Shown: one piece after another, positions 24,575 to 38,629 of the stretch
Position numbering within the stretch: position 1 is the stretch's first letter
Layout of the letters: each line of letters opens with the position of its first letter
Position numbers and translations under genes: made by a program
Origin: Rhynchospora pubera
Lineage: Eukaryota; Streptophyta; Magnoliopsida; Poales; Cyperaceae
Length of the DNA stretch: 64,000 nt
Reading direction: 5' to 3'
Assembly (NCBI GenBank): GCA_028095005.1
Contig: CM051460.1
Location: forward strand, 19,453,501-19,517,500
Notes under the pieces: generated by a model
Databases searched by the model: none
What the model was told of the DNA's origin: nothing
What the model saw: only the letters and a program-made list of their open reading frames with translations

Positions 24575-24773
24575 GCCCTGATCAAAATGTCATTTTTTTA
24601 ACATGTGATTTCATTTCATTTCATTTCGTTGGAAAATTCTTGATCAAAATGAAGAAGTTTGGTGTCATTTGGTTGGAATTCCCATGTAATTAGATCCGAC
24701 GAAATCCTATGAAATCAATTCAAATGAAATGAAATGAAATGAAATCCCACGTAAAAATCATTTTGATCAGGGC
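24575..24773. mobile_element. Tourist-like MITE, 199 bp, in trehalase 3' region
   Basis: Terminal inverted repeats GCCCTGATCAAAATG and CATTTTGATCAGGGC are perfect. Both flanks show the 3-bp duplication TAG (24572-24574 and 24774-24776), suggesting PIF/Harbinger type. The arms contain inverted ATTTC repeats (about 24610 and 24725). It lies 19 bp after the trehalase stop codon, so it is probably inside the 3' UTR. Confidence 0.85.
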
Positions 24774-24776
24774 TAG

Positions 24777-27700
24777 TGTAATAACTATACCTTGCCATTT
24801 TAAATGCAAAATTATGTACCCTAGAACAGACATACAATGACAATACGTCTGCTTCTTTCATCAAAGAAGTACAACCAAGAACATAATTTGGACTGTCACA
24901 TCACTTGCTCTTTATATATTGGAAGATGTTAATCTTGAATCCTTGCTATTTATTGAATTATAGAAAATTCTCAAAGCAAGTAGCTTATATATTTCCCCGA
25001 CCAAAGAACAATTTCTGGTACCTTAAACCAGTTATATGGGCGCTGGTACATAAAAGGTGCTTAAATGTTTGCCAGCTATATAATCCATGACTTTCCAAGT
25101 ATGTTAGAAATTTTGATGGTGGCCCAGATTTTTGGTGAAGCCTCTTGTAGGCTTTTCCAACAACAAGCTTAAGTGCTTAACGTTGGGTTGCAATTTGCAA
25201 AGGTCTAAACCCTACCACTTTTAAGTAGGTGGCATTCTCATTGCGCTCACAGAAGGCTAAAAAAAGCACATATTCTTGTTAACACATAATTTACGCTCTA
25301 TATATAGTTATGTTCCCCCTTTCTTTTAAAAACGTTTGTTCTTGCCAGCTCTCCATAACTATATTTTGTACATAATAATGGAACTTATATGACATTTTTA
25401 GGTTTTGTAGGTCTACAAAAGGCGTTGTGCCTTTTGGTAGATTTGACACCCCAATTGCATTTATTTGCTGACCGGATGAGTCATTAGGTCTTTTGCAAAT
25501 TTGCATAATTTAATTATGGTAGGTGTGGTGCTTACTGGATCACACGAGACTATGGGAATCTTTCTACTTTGGATTACATGCTTATGCTAATTAATTATAT
25601 ATATGTCGTGGAAATTGGAGAAGAAATTTATCACAGTTTGACTAGCCTGATTTGTTCGAAGTCAGTCCACTCATGAACCAACGATAAATTATCGCCAAAA
25701 ATTCAAACCGTAAGTAAATAGAAGAGCAATTGAAAGCGAAAAAAAAAAAGGATAGTTCGTGGAGATTGTGTTTGTTCCCTGAAATTTGATTTGGTTTATC
25801 TGTCGCCAGCTATTTCTGATTAATTTGGTTATCTGTAACCAGCTTTTTAAGCTAAGCCGATTTCCCAGCATATAGCTTTGTAGGTCTTCACTGAAGTTGA
25901 AATTCAGATGATTTTAGTAGTGCCCCTTGATAATTTTGGAATTTAACTTAAAATTTTTGAAATGTCGTCCAGATCAATTTCCACCTCTGAAATTATCGAT
26001 CTATTCTCTACTGTTAAAAATTCATTATGATCTGATCTAATCAGGATTTCTACTTGGTTGGCACCAAATGCATGTGTTTAATTTAATATTATTGGGCTGT
26101 GTAAAACGTTTTATTTCAGCAATTAAACAAATGACCAGTTAAATGGTTTCTAATTTCTAAATTTAATTCGCCTAACCAATTAACCTTTGAATGGCATCCT
26201 TATAACAGATTTATTATATCAATATTTATCTTTTTTAAAAAGTTAAACATCCTTCCCTCAGTATACCGGGTCTCAAAATTATGTTCTTTATTATTACATT
26301 TTACGAATTTTTATTTTCTTTTCTGCACATTCGTCTTTCATATGACTAAAATCAGTTACGTTCATGGAAACTTGGCATTTTATAAGGACGTTTGTATCGT
26401 TGTATGGAATACCTATATTTTTGAAGGAGATACGCAGAAAATCTGATATAAATTTTATTTATTGGTGCTAACTGCTAAGCTCGTTTGTTAGGCAAGGATA
26501 AGATGTTTCCTAGAAGCAGTAATATAACTCTAAGAAGCACTTTTAAATTGCATGCCATTTATCTACTATTATGAATTGGTGCATAATAATTATATTTATC
26601 TGTCTGTATTTAATTTCAAACTAGCCACATGATGATACCTGGCTTAAGGTGTGGGTTTGGTGGGTCGATGGCAACATGGCATATGAATTAGCTAGCCATT
26701 GTCTATCTGTTAAATAAATAGAGCACCACTAGCAACAGATATCTTTGTTAACTTTTTAATCGTAAATAATTTTGGTTGTAATTTAGAATTGCTTGTTTTG
26801 AGAAATTATTGTTCCTGCTTTTGTCATTGTTGAGAAGTTGATCCATATATGTACCTTACAAATCAAGGTTAACCCGTAATTAGGAAAATAAATGAAATGT
26901 GTAAAAAACTCATAAACAAATAAGGCCAATGGCAATTCCTAAAAGATCCTGCCTAGCTTCTAGAGACCTTTTGTGGGGCAAGATTAGATCCTCTCTAATC
27001 ATGAGCAAAGCCCTAATAAAAAGTTTCCTGAGGGTAAAGTAGGAACACAAGGGGAAGTACAAACCAATGAGGTTGAAATTAAAGAATCTCTAAAAGAAAA
27101 TTAATACTCAAAAGGATCCCTAAAAGGACCCTAATGAAGGTCACTCGAATAAATAAGGGTGGCATGGTAGGTCCCACTTAACTTATGCAGAATTAAAATA
27201 CAAACAGCATATATCATTGAATTTTTAAGCAAAGACTGCACGTTGATAATTTTTTCTTAAAAGAGATTAGAAACTCCGACGAAAGAAAACATGGATAGTG
27301 GAAATGGCAAATGAAATTTCTTCATAACTAAGGATAAGAAAGTATTATCCAAAATATTTAGTAATCAAAGATGTTTATATGAGGCCAGTCTAATTATGAA
27401 ATTTTTGCCCTTTCTCACATTGCAGACTATTGTTTTAATCACGAATAAATATTTTGAAGTGCTTTTACACGATTAGATCTATATATTTTCTCCTTTATGT
27501 GAGTCCTTTATTGTTTTCAAGGACAAAAATTTTAACTCTTATAACGTGAGTTATAAACTTCCATATAACTAATTAAGTACATAAACTGTGCACATGGTGG
27601 GTTCAAAAGGATATCGAATCATACAATCATTGAACGATGACGACACCTGTGCTTGGCCAATAGTTAAAGCTATAATTATCTGTTGCCAGTATACAATAAA

Positions 27701-28321
27701 ACAGTGTACACTGATCAATGGTAAGTAGAACCCGTGGATATTAGCAAGGTAATATTAAGCATGTGGGCCCACATGTCAGTGATGCTCCGCAAAATGTAGA
27801 CATTAAATTTCCGTTTCAGGAAATCTGGTCTTCAGAGTTTAGCAATGAGCTTTGGGTTTGTTAAGTAAAAGCCTAAAAGGTACTGGAGGCCAACAATAGA
27901 TTCCCTCAATTGTATTCTTGTGTCCACTGTTCCATTAATTAATTTAGAGTTGGTACAGGACCTACCTGAGATTAGCTTTGTTTGATTGCAATTGGTGACT
28001 ACGAAAATATTTCTAAATACTACAAGATGTGTTTTAAAGAGATATAAATACCATGATAAAAAATAACAATATGCAAATTTGAGATAAGACGAACGGAGGG
28101 ACGTACCTACAAAAAGGGTCTTTTCAGACCTTCAGAGAGATTCTTCTTGTCATTTTTAACGTCTTGCTTTGCTTCTTATTTATATAGAGCAAGAGACCAA
28201 GGAAATGTGAGTAAATGTGAAGCGCGGAACTAAAATCTTTACGGTCGGATTATATTTAATTTAGTTTTCAATTTGTAGAGCATTTATAAATTAAGCACTG
28301 CAGTATTTTCTTTGATTCATA
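24777..28321. other. intergenic, no gene recognised
   Basis: AT-rich DNA with stop codons in all frames. It includes the likely trehalase 3' end and downstream DNA. I see no protein motif, tRNA or clear terminal repeat. Confidence 0.5.
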
Positions 28322-29172
28322 CTAGCTTTAGATTCGTGCTTCGCGCGATGAGGAGAATTTTAAGGCTAACTTATAATTTTTATAAGGGCTAGAATTATGA
28401 TTGTAAATATTTGAATAAATACCAAATTATCTTAGAATTGATCTTTTGATTGTAATTAATTGTATAGTTTTGTATGTGTGCCATTTATAATATATTTATC
28501 ATTTATATCGGAACTATTGTTTTTTGAGATTTTAAATTTCAAGAGACCTTAATTGTCTCTATCATTTTTAATATATATAGAAAGTGAAGGGTGACAAGTA
28601 ATCATTAAATATTTTTGTTAAAAAGTGTTAGAATTATGAGAACAAAACCTACTGTGTTCATCTTGGACAAAATCAACTATCTTAAATTTTTTTTTCTAAG
28701 TTTTACCAATTTGATCAACTTTTTTTTATTATTGATAATCAATAATTGAATACCAATAAAATTAAATACTATCTTACAAATAATTTAAATTACTTAGCAA
28801 CAATAGATTTCTCACAATTACTATTCATATAAAACTTCATGAAAAAAATTAATTTTAAAAAATCGCCAAATATTTTAAAAGTTATGCAGTTCTATAGAAT
28901 TTGTAAAATTTTAAAAAGATAAAAATTACTAAAAATTGTATGATCATGTGAAAAAAGTGGAAAAAAAGTACCCAACCCACGGGACTGTCTTTATATGCTA
29001 ACAGAATGATTCCAAAACTAGAGAGATAATAGCCGCACTTCTTTAATAACAAAATATATTATTTGTATTTTATCGGTATTTAATTATTTATATATCTTTT
29101 TAGAGGCATTTATATCTGAATTTTATGCAAAGATAATACATGCAATTTTTGTGAAATTTTCACAAATGAACG
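28322..29172 (-). mobile_element. Helitron 3' end, minus strand
   Basis: CTAG at 28322-28325, preceded by A. On the minus strand it follows a hairpin (TCGCGC/GCACGA, loop GAA, one G.T pair) at about 28334-28349. This is the Helitron 3' terminus in reverse orientation, so the element extends to the right. The right limit given is only where a later insertion begins; the true 5' end was not found. The hairpin closely resembles the one at 62588, so both may be one family. No coding content is seen. Confidence 0.5.
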
Positions 29173-29181
29173 TTTCATCTA

Positions 29182-30663
29182 CCGAAATTATTTTATATAA
29201 GAATTCAGACGCAAAAAATTTTAATAGAAAGAATTATTATTATTATTTTTTAATAAGAAGAAAGTTCGAACGCGTTTTATAAAAGGGTAGAGTATCTCTC
29301 CTTCGTACCCGTTTATAAAACGCGTTGGAAGGCTTCCAACGCGTTTTATAAATAGGTACGAAGGAGAATCGACTTTTGAGGCTGGTCAGACCTTCCTACC
29401 CGTTCATAAAACGGGTTGGAAGCTTTGAACGCGTTTTATAAACTTGTTATTAGTTTTTCATAATTTTCGCAACATTTAACTTATTAAAAAAAATATTTTG
29501 CAACAAGGTCCCTGTATGTTTCATATTTACAAAATTCTCAAATTTTTTATTTCCAATTAAAGATGTATTAAATAGATATAATAAATATATTACACATATT
29601 TTATATGCATTTTATTGCACATATATTTTTTTTAACATGTGTATAATATCATTTTGTTTGAATAATTTTTTTCATATTATATATTAAACAATCATGTCGA
29701 GTCTCATGATCTAGGAAGCACTTTCTGGATTGCGTTAGAAAAGAATCACATGAGGTTGATGTTTTACTAAGACGGAAACGAAAGACTATAAGAATAACTT
29801 TCAAGAAAATCACTTGATTTACTGCATTTCTTTATTTAATGATTAATTTATGATTTTAAAAACTTTTTTTAGAAGTTTAGAGTGGTTTTTAGGTTTGCAA
29901 AACTTTCAAACTGGATTTTGGAGGTCCAGATAGTATTTTTTGGCTCCGAAAATGGTCGTTACGGGGTTCCACCCCGATAAAACGTGTAGATCTCGTCGCC
30001 TGCTTTCCGGAATGTGCTCGATTGTCTCAAACGGACCTTCCTATCAAAAGTTATGTTTGTTTAAAGTTTTAATGTTCAAAAGATTATATATGGCTAACAT
30101 AAAATAAAAAAAGAAGAGACTACAATGCAAAAGATAAATTTGTAGAATTAAATAGTAAAAATACAGGGTTATCGACGAATAATTATTCCAACAAAATGAT
30201 ATTATACACATGTTCAAAAAAAATATGTGCAATTAAATGCATATAAAATATGTATAATTTATTTGTTATATCTATTTAATACATCTTTAATCGGAAATAA
30301 AATTTTCAGAATTTTGTAAATATGAAACATGCAGGGGCCTTGTTGCAAAATATTTTTTTAATAAGTTAAATGTTGCGAAAATTATGAAAAACTAATAACA
30401 TGTTTATAAAACGCGTTCAAGGCTTCCAACTCGTTTTATAAACGAGTAGGAAGGTCTGACCAGCCTCAAAAGTCGATTCTCCTTTGTACCCGTTTATAAA
30501 ACGCGTTGGAAGCCTTCCAACGCGTTTTATAAACGGGTACGAAGGAGAGATACTCTACCCTTTTATAAAACGCGTTCGAACTTTCTTCTTATTAAGAAAA
30601 AATAATAATAATTCTTTTTATTAAAATTTTTTGCGTCTGAATTCTTATATAAAATAATTTCGG
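29182..30663. mobile_element. MULE-type long-inverted-repeat element, 1,482 bp
   Basis: Both ends begin CCGAAATTATTTTATATAAG when read inward. The arms (29182 to about 29665 and about 30190 to 30663) are near-perfect inverted repeats of about 480 bp. A perfect 9-bp target duplication TTTCATCTA (29173-29181 and 30664-30672) puts it with Mutator-type elements. The arms contain many copies of the word ACGCGTTTTATAAA, and within each arm lies a second nested palindrome (about 29309-29355 and 30489-30535). The central 520 bp has no ORF, so it is non-autonomous. Confidence 0.9.
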
Positions 30664-30672
30664 TTTCATCTA

Positions 30673-33227
30673 TCTTAGGATATGCTGTATAATAAGTGTC
30701 AATTTTTTGGTGATTTATTAGCTTCATATATGTTAATTAAACTAGAATATTCAACTTAAGATCATCAGCAGACATGTAATTTTTTTTTATTAATAAAAAT
30801 TGTTGGTGCGGTGATTGCCACCTGACCCTAAAAAAAAGATCATCAGCAGATGCGAGTAATATGTTGCAATTAATTGCATAGCACCGTAATATGACACTAT
30901 CTCTAGTTCTCTACGATCTATATATCATTTCAGGCAATTAATAACATATATATAATACTTTGCATTTCTTATTGATAAGATTATTGTACTTTGTTTCAAT
31001 TTACATTAGATTTATTATTTTACATATCAGTACTTCAAAAGAACACATGCTTTGGATTTGCACCGAAATATGTTCGAATTAAGTAATTTAACAATAAGCA
31101 TATATGCGTAGTAATTATGTATCGTATAGACTAAAATACCATCTGGTATTTGAAACATTGGGCCGTGTCAACCACAACAATGAACCTAATAAACACTTTT
31201 TGACAATTTTAAGTGGGCGGTTGTCAATTTTGACAACAAAAAGCAAAGCACTCACGGAATATGAATTCGACCAAATTCTCCATTAAGCAGAAGTAGTGCA
31301 AAACAATCCAGAAGGATTACTACGATTAAAATTCTAAATTAAGTTGCTATTTTAATAGCATCCGTGACAAAATTGGTTGCAGTCTGACAAAAATAATTTC
31401 GAGGCACGATCGCAGAATAAATTTATAACTGTTTTCATGGTTCAAATAATTAATATTTATTTTCGAATTATCCTCGAATGATATACGTCCGAAACACCAC
31501 ATTACGAAGCGAATCACTGCCTCTTCTAGGATATGTGCAGATGCTTTCCTTGCATTTTAAGTTCCGTTGCAATGATAATGTTTCTATTATGAGGATGCAT
31601 GGTTTTAGTGGCCATAATTTGAATCACCTAAACATTCTAAAATTTACTTTTTAATTATTAATTACTTTTTTAAAATATAGAATTTAACATCTAAGTGATC
31701 AAGAGACGAAATATGAACTTATAAGAATTAATCTACTATATATTTAACTAGATTTGTTTATTATTCAATTTCTCGATTTTGTATCAAATAAAATCTAAAT
31801 TTACAAAACTTAACCACATCGCTCATTAAATCGAACAAGATCAACGATTTAGATTCGACGTTTGAATTTTATGTTTTGATAAAAAAATAACAAAAAATGG
31901 GTTGGAGCATTTGGAGGCATTAGAACCCCTCTCTATTATTGCGAACTCGATGAACATTATTATATATATGTTTTCAATCCAAAATATATATATTATCTAA
32001 AATAAATGCATTAAATTATTTGGCACATTATTAAAACTCATTCAAAAATGGCCCCAAGTTATACATCATGCATGGGACAATTGGAACAGAAAAATTAACA
32101 GTACATACGGACCCCAAAAATTGTAGTACCCGACCCGGATAACATTATCACTAATCTCAATGGGCCGACAAGAAAAGAGAGAAAGCGACTAAAAACATAA
32201 AGCAAGGTCAAAAGGGTGGCAGCGTTTATCGATCTATATCTATCGATATCTAATTATCTATTTGATAGGCTACAAGCACTATACTGCTAGGTATACAATG
32301 ACGTGACCCGAATTAAATTCCCTTTGTATGAGACCTGTCCCGCCACAGCACCATATCACCGGTATGTGTGCCATTTACTATGTCGAGGAAGCAAAAGATA
32401 AAGAAAGTACATTGGTGACTTCTTTGTTCTCTCCATTCACACCAACTTACCGTTGCATGTGTGTATGTTTCCTTTTTCACACACCATTAGTCCATTACAC
32501 CAACTGTTGAATGTGAATATGTAATAGTTGACAATACAATACGATACCTAGCTTGCTCGAGAAATTTATCATTTAATTTTCTCTGTCTATCTAATTAAAT
32601 AGATTGTTTAGGAATTGAGAGAATTAACCCAATTATGAGACACAAAATGGAGACCACGAGGGATGGATGGGAACCAGAAATACGGCATGATGCGACCCCA
32701 AGCATTCACTTTGTATAATGTATATATATATGTATATTCTTATATTCCCATGTTGTCACCTTTTATCCTCCGTATACCTATCACCTATCATATCTTGTAC
32801 TTGCACGAGTTTCGGTGCGTGACGGGAAAGAGTGCGACCGCCTTACGCTCCTGGTGGGGCCGACCCATCCAATTCGACCTCGTCTCAGCAGTCACCAGTC
32901 AGTATACCACGAAAGATATCACTCGATTTAAAAAGTTAAAAAAGAGATGCGAGTATGTTAATGCATGGTTACGTACTTACGTGATGTATGTTTGGTTTAT
33001 CGAATAAAAAGTAATAATATAAGTTTTTTTTAAAGATCAAAAGAGTTTTGTTATTTTAAAAAAATCATATTATTAGAGTGTATTAAAAGAATGATATTGC
33101 TAAGATTTTCTTTATAGGTGGTATAACTCTTTCTTCTTATGTAACATTATTTCGTTGGTGTTTGACTATATAAATGAAGAATAAGTCATTTTCTTTCTCT
33201 CCGTTTTTCAACCAAAACAGAGGATTA
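30673..33227. other. intergenic, no gene recognised
   Basis: AT-rich sequence without convincing exons. A more GC-balanced patch at about 32810-32900 has an ORF but no domain I recognise. Confidence 0.45.
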
Positions 33228-33605
33228 GGCTGCGTTTGGATCATTTAACAACAAAATTAAAATTTTTTATTTAGAGTAAAAAAATATTATTTCTATACGA
33301 TTAAGAATAAATTTTTTTGAGATTTAAAATGCTATATTTAAGTAGTCCAACATCTAGAATAAAATTTTATTTCTAGTGTGTTTGGATCATATCTTAATAT
33401 GGATTAAGAAGTCACGTTATGATTATTTTTTAATCCAAATTAAAAAGATGCTTCAAATATTGTAGAAATAAAATGTTATTAAAAATGTTAGACTACTTAA
33501 AAATAATATTCTAAATCTCTCGAAAACTTATTCTAGATCATTTAGGGATAATATTTTTTTTACTACGAAAAACTAATTCTTTTCTGGGCGATCCAAACTC
33601 TCCCC
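33228..33605. mobile_element. Tourist-like MITE, 378 bp
   Basis: Terminal repeats GGCTGCGTTTGGAT and its imperfect complement ATCCAAACTCTCCCC are flanked by TTA on both sides (33225-33227, 33606-33608), the typical PIF/Harbinger target. The outer about 120 bp of the two arms form an imperfect inverted repeat. Confidence 0.78.
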
Positions 33606-33608
33606 TTA

Positions 33609-34312
33609 CTTAATTCTGACGAATTTGCAATCAAATTCTCTGGCAACAGGGCAACCATATTATGTAATTTGCAATCAAACTTAACTCTGACTAATTTGCA
33701 ATCAAATCCTTCTCACAATTTTAACTCCAATTTTTTCCAACTTCAAACAACCATATTATGTAGCTTCATTTTTCAGCTTTTCATTTTGTTATAAGAAATC
33801 TGAAAAAAATTCCACAATAATTAGTGCACGCGTCACTATAAAAATTAATTATCAAGAATGAATATAATATTTAATTATAAGATTGATATGCTTTCATAAA
33901 AGTTCGTCCAAATATTTTATTGACGGACGTTTTTTTCATATATTTGAAATCGAAAAACTATGGTGATTTGGTTTAGATTAGAGCAAATGACACACAAATT
34001 TCTTCAATGTAATGAGAAAGGTGTTTTAAAAAATATTTAGTGAATTTCTTTTTTGATTCCAAGCAGCTAGCTTCTGAGAAACGTTTTTCTATAACCTTGC
34101 ACCTGTCAGTCCTGGCAGAAATTTTCAATGTAACAAAAGCAAAAAAAAAAAAAAAGTTTGTTTTTGAATCGTGAACGCTACACTGATAGATTTGCACCAA
34201 ATTGATCCAAAATCATAATTATTTAAATTCAAAATCTCAGGGCATAAAAAAAAAGTTGTCGAAAGCATCGTGAGCTATGCAATCCGTATCCAAATTGATA
34301 TCAAAACAATTA
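33609..34312. other. intergenic, no gene recognised
   Basis: AT-rich spacer with no terminal repeats and no coding pattern. Confidence 0.45.
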
Positions 34313-34320
34313 TGCAGAGC

Positions 34321-34529
34321 CAGGGGCGGATCTAGTGGTGGGGCGGGTGGGGCTAGAGCCCCACCTACCGCCGTCGAGTCCTGAAGCATCTCTTTAGCCT
34401 TAATGAATTTTTTCAGCCATTGGGACACTCAAAGGTGGGGCTGAAGAATAAAAAAAGAGAAACTGTTCGATCAAATAATTCATTAGAGCACTCAGCCCCA
34501 CCTAAATATTTTTACTAGATACGCCACTG
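34321..34529. mobile_element. hAT MITE, 209 bp
   Basis: Ends are CAGGGGCGGATCTAG and CTAGATACGCCACTG (imperfect inverted repeats). The 8-bp target duplication TGCAGAGC (34313-34320, 34530-34537) is perfect. It is the same family as the MITEs in the trehalase array but in opposite orientation: its right end, reverse-complemented, matches their left end through AAATATTTAGGTGGG. Confidence 0.92.
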
Positions 34530-34537
34530 TGCAGAGC

Positions 34538-37500
34538 CATTTAAAAAACAAAGAAAAAAAATCTAACGGCTCAGAAATATATATCGACCTTGAATCCTTG
34601 AAAAGTTATAAACTGATTCGACGGATCCGAACTAGACTTTTATCAAAATCCGAATCCAACTCTTTGGAGAAGAATTCATAATTACTAGCACGAATAGCGA
34701 TGCTATACAGCATGGCATATTATACGTCTCTTTTTCAATCAAGCCTCACGTGCTAATGTTTGACCGATTATATTACTTTTTGTCAATGTTTCCTTTTTTT
34801 TCTTTAACCTTTCCACATCGGTTGTTGTTTCTTACTTTTTTTAAGGCGTGTAATTAATTCTTTTTTCTTTTTCTCGACAAGCAGTTTGATGCCTACGTGT
34901 CTCGGTTGAGGTGCCCATTACCTCAGCATAAACTCATTTTACCTCGATCTTGCCATTATTTCTAATTTTGAAATCATTTTCCGAAAACAGACCCCTCCAA
35001 CTATTACTGCTGGAAATATCAAATATTCCATAGACCAAATTGTCTCATAAAACAAAATAATAATAATAATTGAAATTTATATAGACTCCCTCAAAAAAAA
35101 AAAAAAAGATCCATCGAAATTTTTTTTTGACATAGACAGCTAACCACATTGCCTTTTTTCTTTATAAGGAGAATGAAAATAATAATTACAAAAAATTTAA
35201 ATTCAAATTGAAAAAATGATGACATCTTCAGATCATATTTCTAAAAAGAATGCCTCACGTAAGATAAAAAAATATTTGAAACTGGAAAATTAATATTGTA
35301 ACCAAATAAACCAAAAGCTTCCAATTCTATAAAAAATTCCTAGGTACGGTATGATAAACTCCTGTTGGATGGATCTGAACAATGGGAGATGAATTCAATC
35401 CTAACCGTTAATTTTAAATGAGCAATTCGGACCGTTTAAGGATTATGTGGGAATTTAGTCCAAATAAACTCTCCCTATTCAACCAATTACGTGAGTTCAA
35501 ACTTGACATTGAGCCCTGTGCCTTTAATTTGACCTTTTTAATACTGGTTTGTAATGTTATTATTATATTAAAACAGATGGAGTCAAACCGCGATGATCGT
35601 TTTAATTCTCCCATGTACATGCGTGCGGCAGGCTTGCTCTGACCACTCCACCTGGATTCGCTAACCATTTTAGTTAGTAAACCCAAATATTGTTTTAAAT
35701 TTATTTCTTGATTTTTTTTTAATTAGGGGAGGAACGGCCTACTAGGCGACTAGTCAATAGTCATCATGTCGTTAAAAGAGAGAAAAATAGGTTGCGAACT
35801 TACGATCAAAGTGAGACCATTCATCAGAAAGCATGAAAAAGGGAAAAAATTAAATAGGGCGAAAGAATAAAAAAATAATCACACCCGAAAAGAAACCCCA
35901 TACTTACGCATGAAATAAGCTAGATATTATTGGGCGAAAATAAGATAAAATAAAATATTATTGAATGAAATAAAAAATTTTAGGGACCTTATTAAAAAAA
36001 TATAAACATGATTGCGCCACTTTTAGAAAATTTATAAGAACACGGTTGTACCCCTCCGATGCCGCCAGTCCAAGTGGAACGGACACCATTTATTTGCATT
36101 AAAAAAAAAGTCATTTCTTTTGCACATTTGTGTTGATTCTATTTTGCTTTTGCACCTTTTATTCGAGAAATTATGAAAATTAACTAACATTTGAAAAAAA
36201 GGTTAGAAAGTAATCTTGTTGTGATATTATAAATGTATGGATAAAAAGAAGGGAAGAAACCATGCTTTTGGGCAAATTTCCGGATCTTCAGTGGGCTGTA
36301 ATTAGCAATAATATAGAGAATGTGGTAATTAAAAAAACTAAACATAACAAGGTGCCACATTTTTTTTTACAAAAATAACATTAATTATCGGTGTACAAAT
36401 TTTCTTAGGAAAAATAATGCATTGCGATTGAGCGGGTTTTATTAATTTTATCAACAACCACATCGGAATTTTTCGTCAGGTTTAATCAGAATTTAATTAT
36501 ACCCAACCAATTTAATTTCGAATATATTTTTTGTTATCCGATATAACAGTTACACTCCAATTTTTATGGAGAAATATTATAATAAAAAATATAAATAAAT
36601 ATTGCAACGCAGTTCGTCATAAATCAAAGCGAGTTCTGTGTAATCAATTTATACAAGGGCGCCTAATATTATTACAATAATAATCATGGGCTCGATTTTG
36701 TTGCATATTAATAAACTTTTTTCTTGGACTTCTACATATGTTCAATCTGTCAAGATTATTTATCGCATTTCCTTCGATACTGTCTGACCAATCCCCTACA
36801 ATCCTGAGCCATAGTTTGTAAAAATGGAGGCACATTTATATGTGGGATAGCACTTCCGCATTTGTTTATTCAAGTCTAAATATATTAAATTACTAACATA
36901 GTGTTCAATTAATTATCCATCAAATTAAATAATACAGTATTGGGTCATTCCTCTATTAATTTTTTGTCTGCCCCCGGATTTTTAAACAAATAAAAAATAT
37001 TAAAATCGCAAGAAAATCAGTGCAGCGGAAAATATTTAAAAACTTCTGGTGTGCATTATTTCAAGATCCGGAGCTCCCTCTAGAGATTGGATATAAGGTC
37101 GATTGTATGTTCATGGTAATTAAGCTTTATACATATAATACAGTTCATGATGTCGAAATACGATTAAAAGAGAAGGTCGTCGTTATTTTAATTTTTTTTT
37201 TTACTAAAACTTCTGAAATTTGGAAGTTAAAAATTCTGATCTTTATTCTGAATCTGAGGAAAAAAATTATGTAGCTCGTGATAATCCTCGAAGGCAAAGA
37301 GAGAAATGCAAGTATTTTGCTATTTAATTTACTTGTGTGGCATTGACCCTTATTTTTCTTCAAAAAAAAAAAAAAACTTGTGTGGTTTAAGTTGTCCCTA
37401 AAGGAAACAATAAATTTCTTGGAGCAAAACGTAGCCAAAATATTGCATGACTTGTCCCGGAACAACTCATTTGACAAGTGTAATCAAACAGAGTACGAAA

Positions 37501-37930
37501 AGGACGATGAGCCACGAACTCTTCATGAAGCAACAAAATAGCTTTCATGAACTATTATATGTTTTTTTTTTCCCCTCGAAGACCTAAATAACCTGTCTAT
37601 TTCGCTTGATTTTGAAATTATTCGGCAGCTCTTATTCGAATTTCTCATTATTAGTTACGATTTAAAAAATGCACTAACCGGCTGAAATTAATTTTAACAT
37701 CAAATGATCAATAAAAAGAATTTGTTGATTTTATTTTTCTTTCTAAGTACTTGTCGATGTTTAATTTAAATTTTGTTTAAATTAACAGTGATTTTTGGTC
37801 ATTTTTTTCAGATCTGGAAAAATTTAAAAGAATACGATAGAATGAAACGTGGAAATTGAGTTGAGAGAATGTTGATTTTACTCCATAAATATTATTCAGT
37901 CATTATTTGGCGGGGTTAAATTTATTCATT
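34538..37930. other. intergenic, no gene recognised
   Basis: Long AT-rich spacer with many poly-A and poly-T tracts. Small ORFs (35418-35642 and 37020-37274) show no family motif. Confidence 0.45.
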
Positions 37931-38629
37931 GTTATTAATACAAATTATAAAATTATTCATGTCATACTTTCCGGTAAAATTATAATTTTATGATGAAATA
38001 AGCATAGACTGTATAATCAATATATAGCATGAATGCATGATCCATAATCTTCAAACTTTTTTTCAACGAAAAATCTAGAATATCCGAAACTTCACTACGA
38101 ACTAAGCAAGTAAGCAAAGATGCAGAACTGAAGCTCTAACTTTTTTTTTTTTTGTAAAAGGCGAGATACAATTATATTTTCATTGAAAGCGAAATGTCAT
38201 ATTTATCACTCCTAAATCCAATTTTGCTAAAAAAAATTGGGGAAATGAATATTGAACAAAACAAACGGCATTGAACACTTTAATCCTAGTTATTAATACA
38301 AATTATAAAATTATTCATGGAACACTATCCGGTAAAATTATAATTTTACGATGAAATAAACATAGACTGTATAATCAATATATCGACGCATGAATGCATG
38401 ATCCATAATCTTAAATTTTTTTACAACGAAAAAACAAGAATATCCAAAACTTACTACAAACTAAGCAACCATGCAGAACCGAAGCTCTAATTTTTTTTGG
38501 CGTAAAAGGCGAGTTACAATAATATTTTGAATGAAAGCGAAATGTCACATTTATCACTCTTAAATCCAATTTTGCAAAAAAAATAATAATTGGGGAAATG
38601 AATATTGAACAAAATAAAAGGCATTGAAC
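37931..38629. repeat. 358-bp direct tandem duplication
   Basis: Copy 1 is 37931-38277 and copy 2 is 38289-38629. Both start GTTATTAATACAAATTATAA and end GGCATTGAAC. They share most positions with scattered substitutions and small indels, so the duplication is older than the trehalase array. No coding content. Confidence 0.85.
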
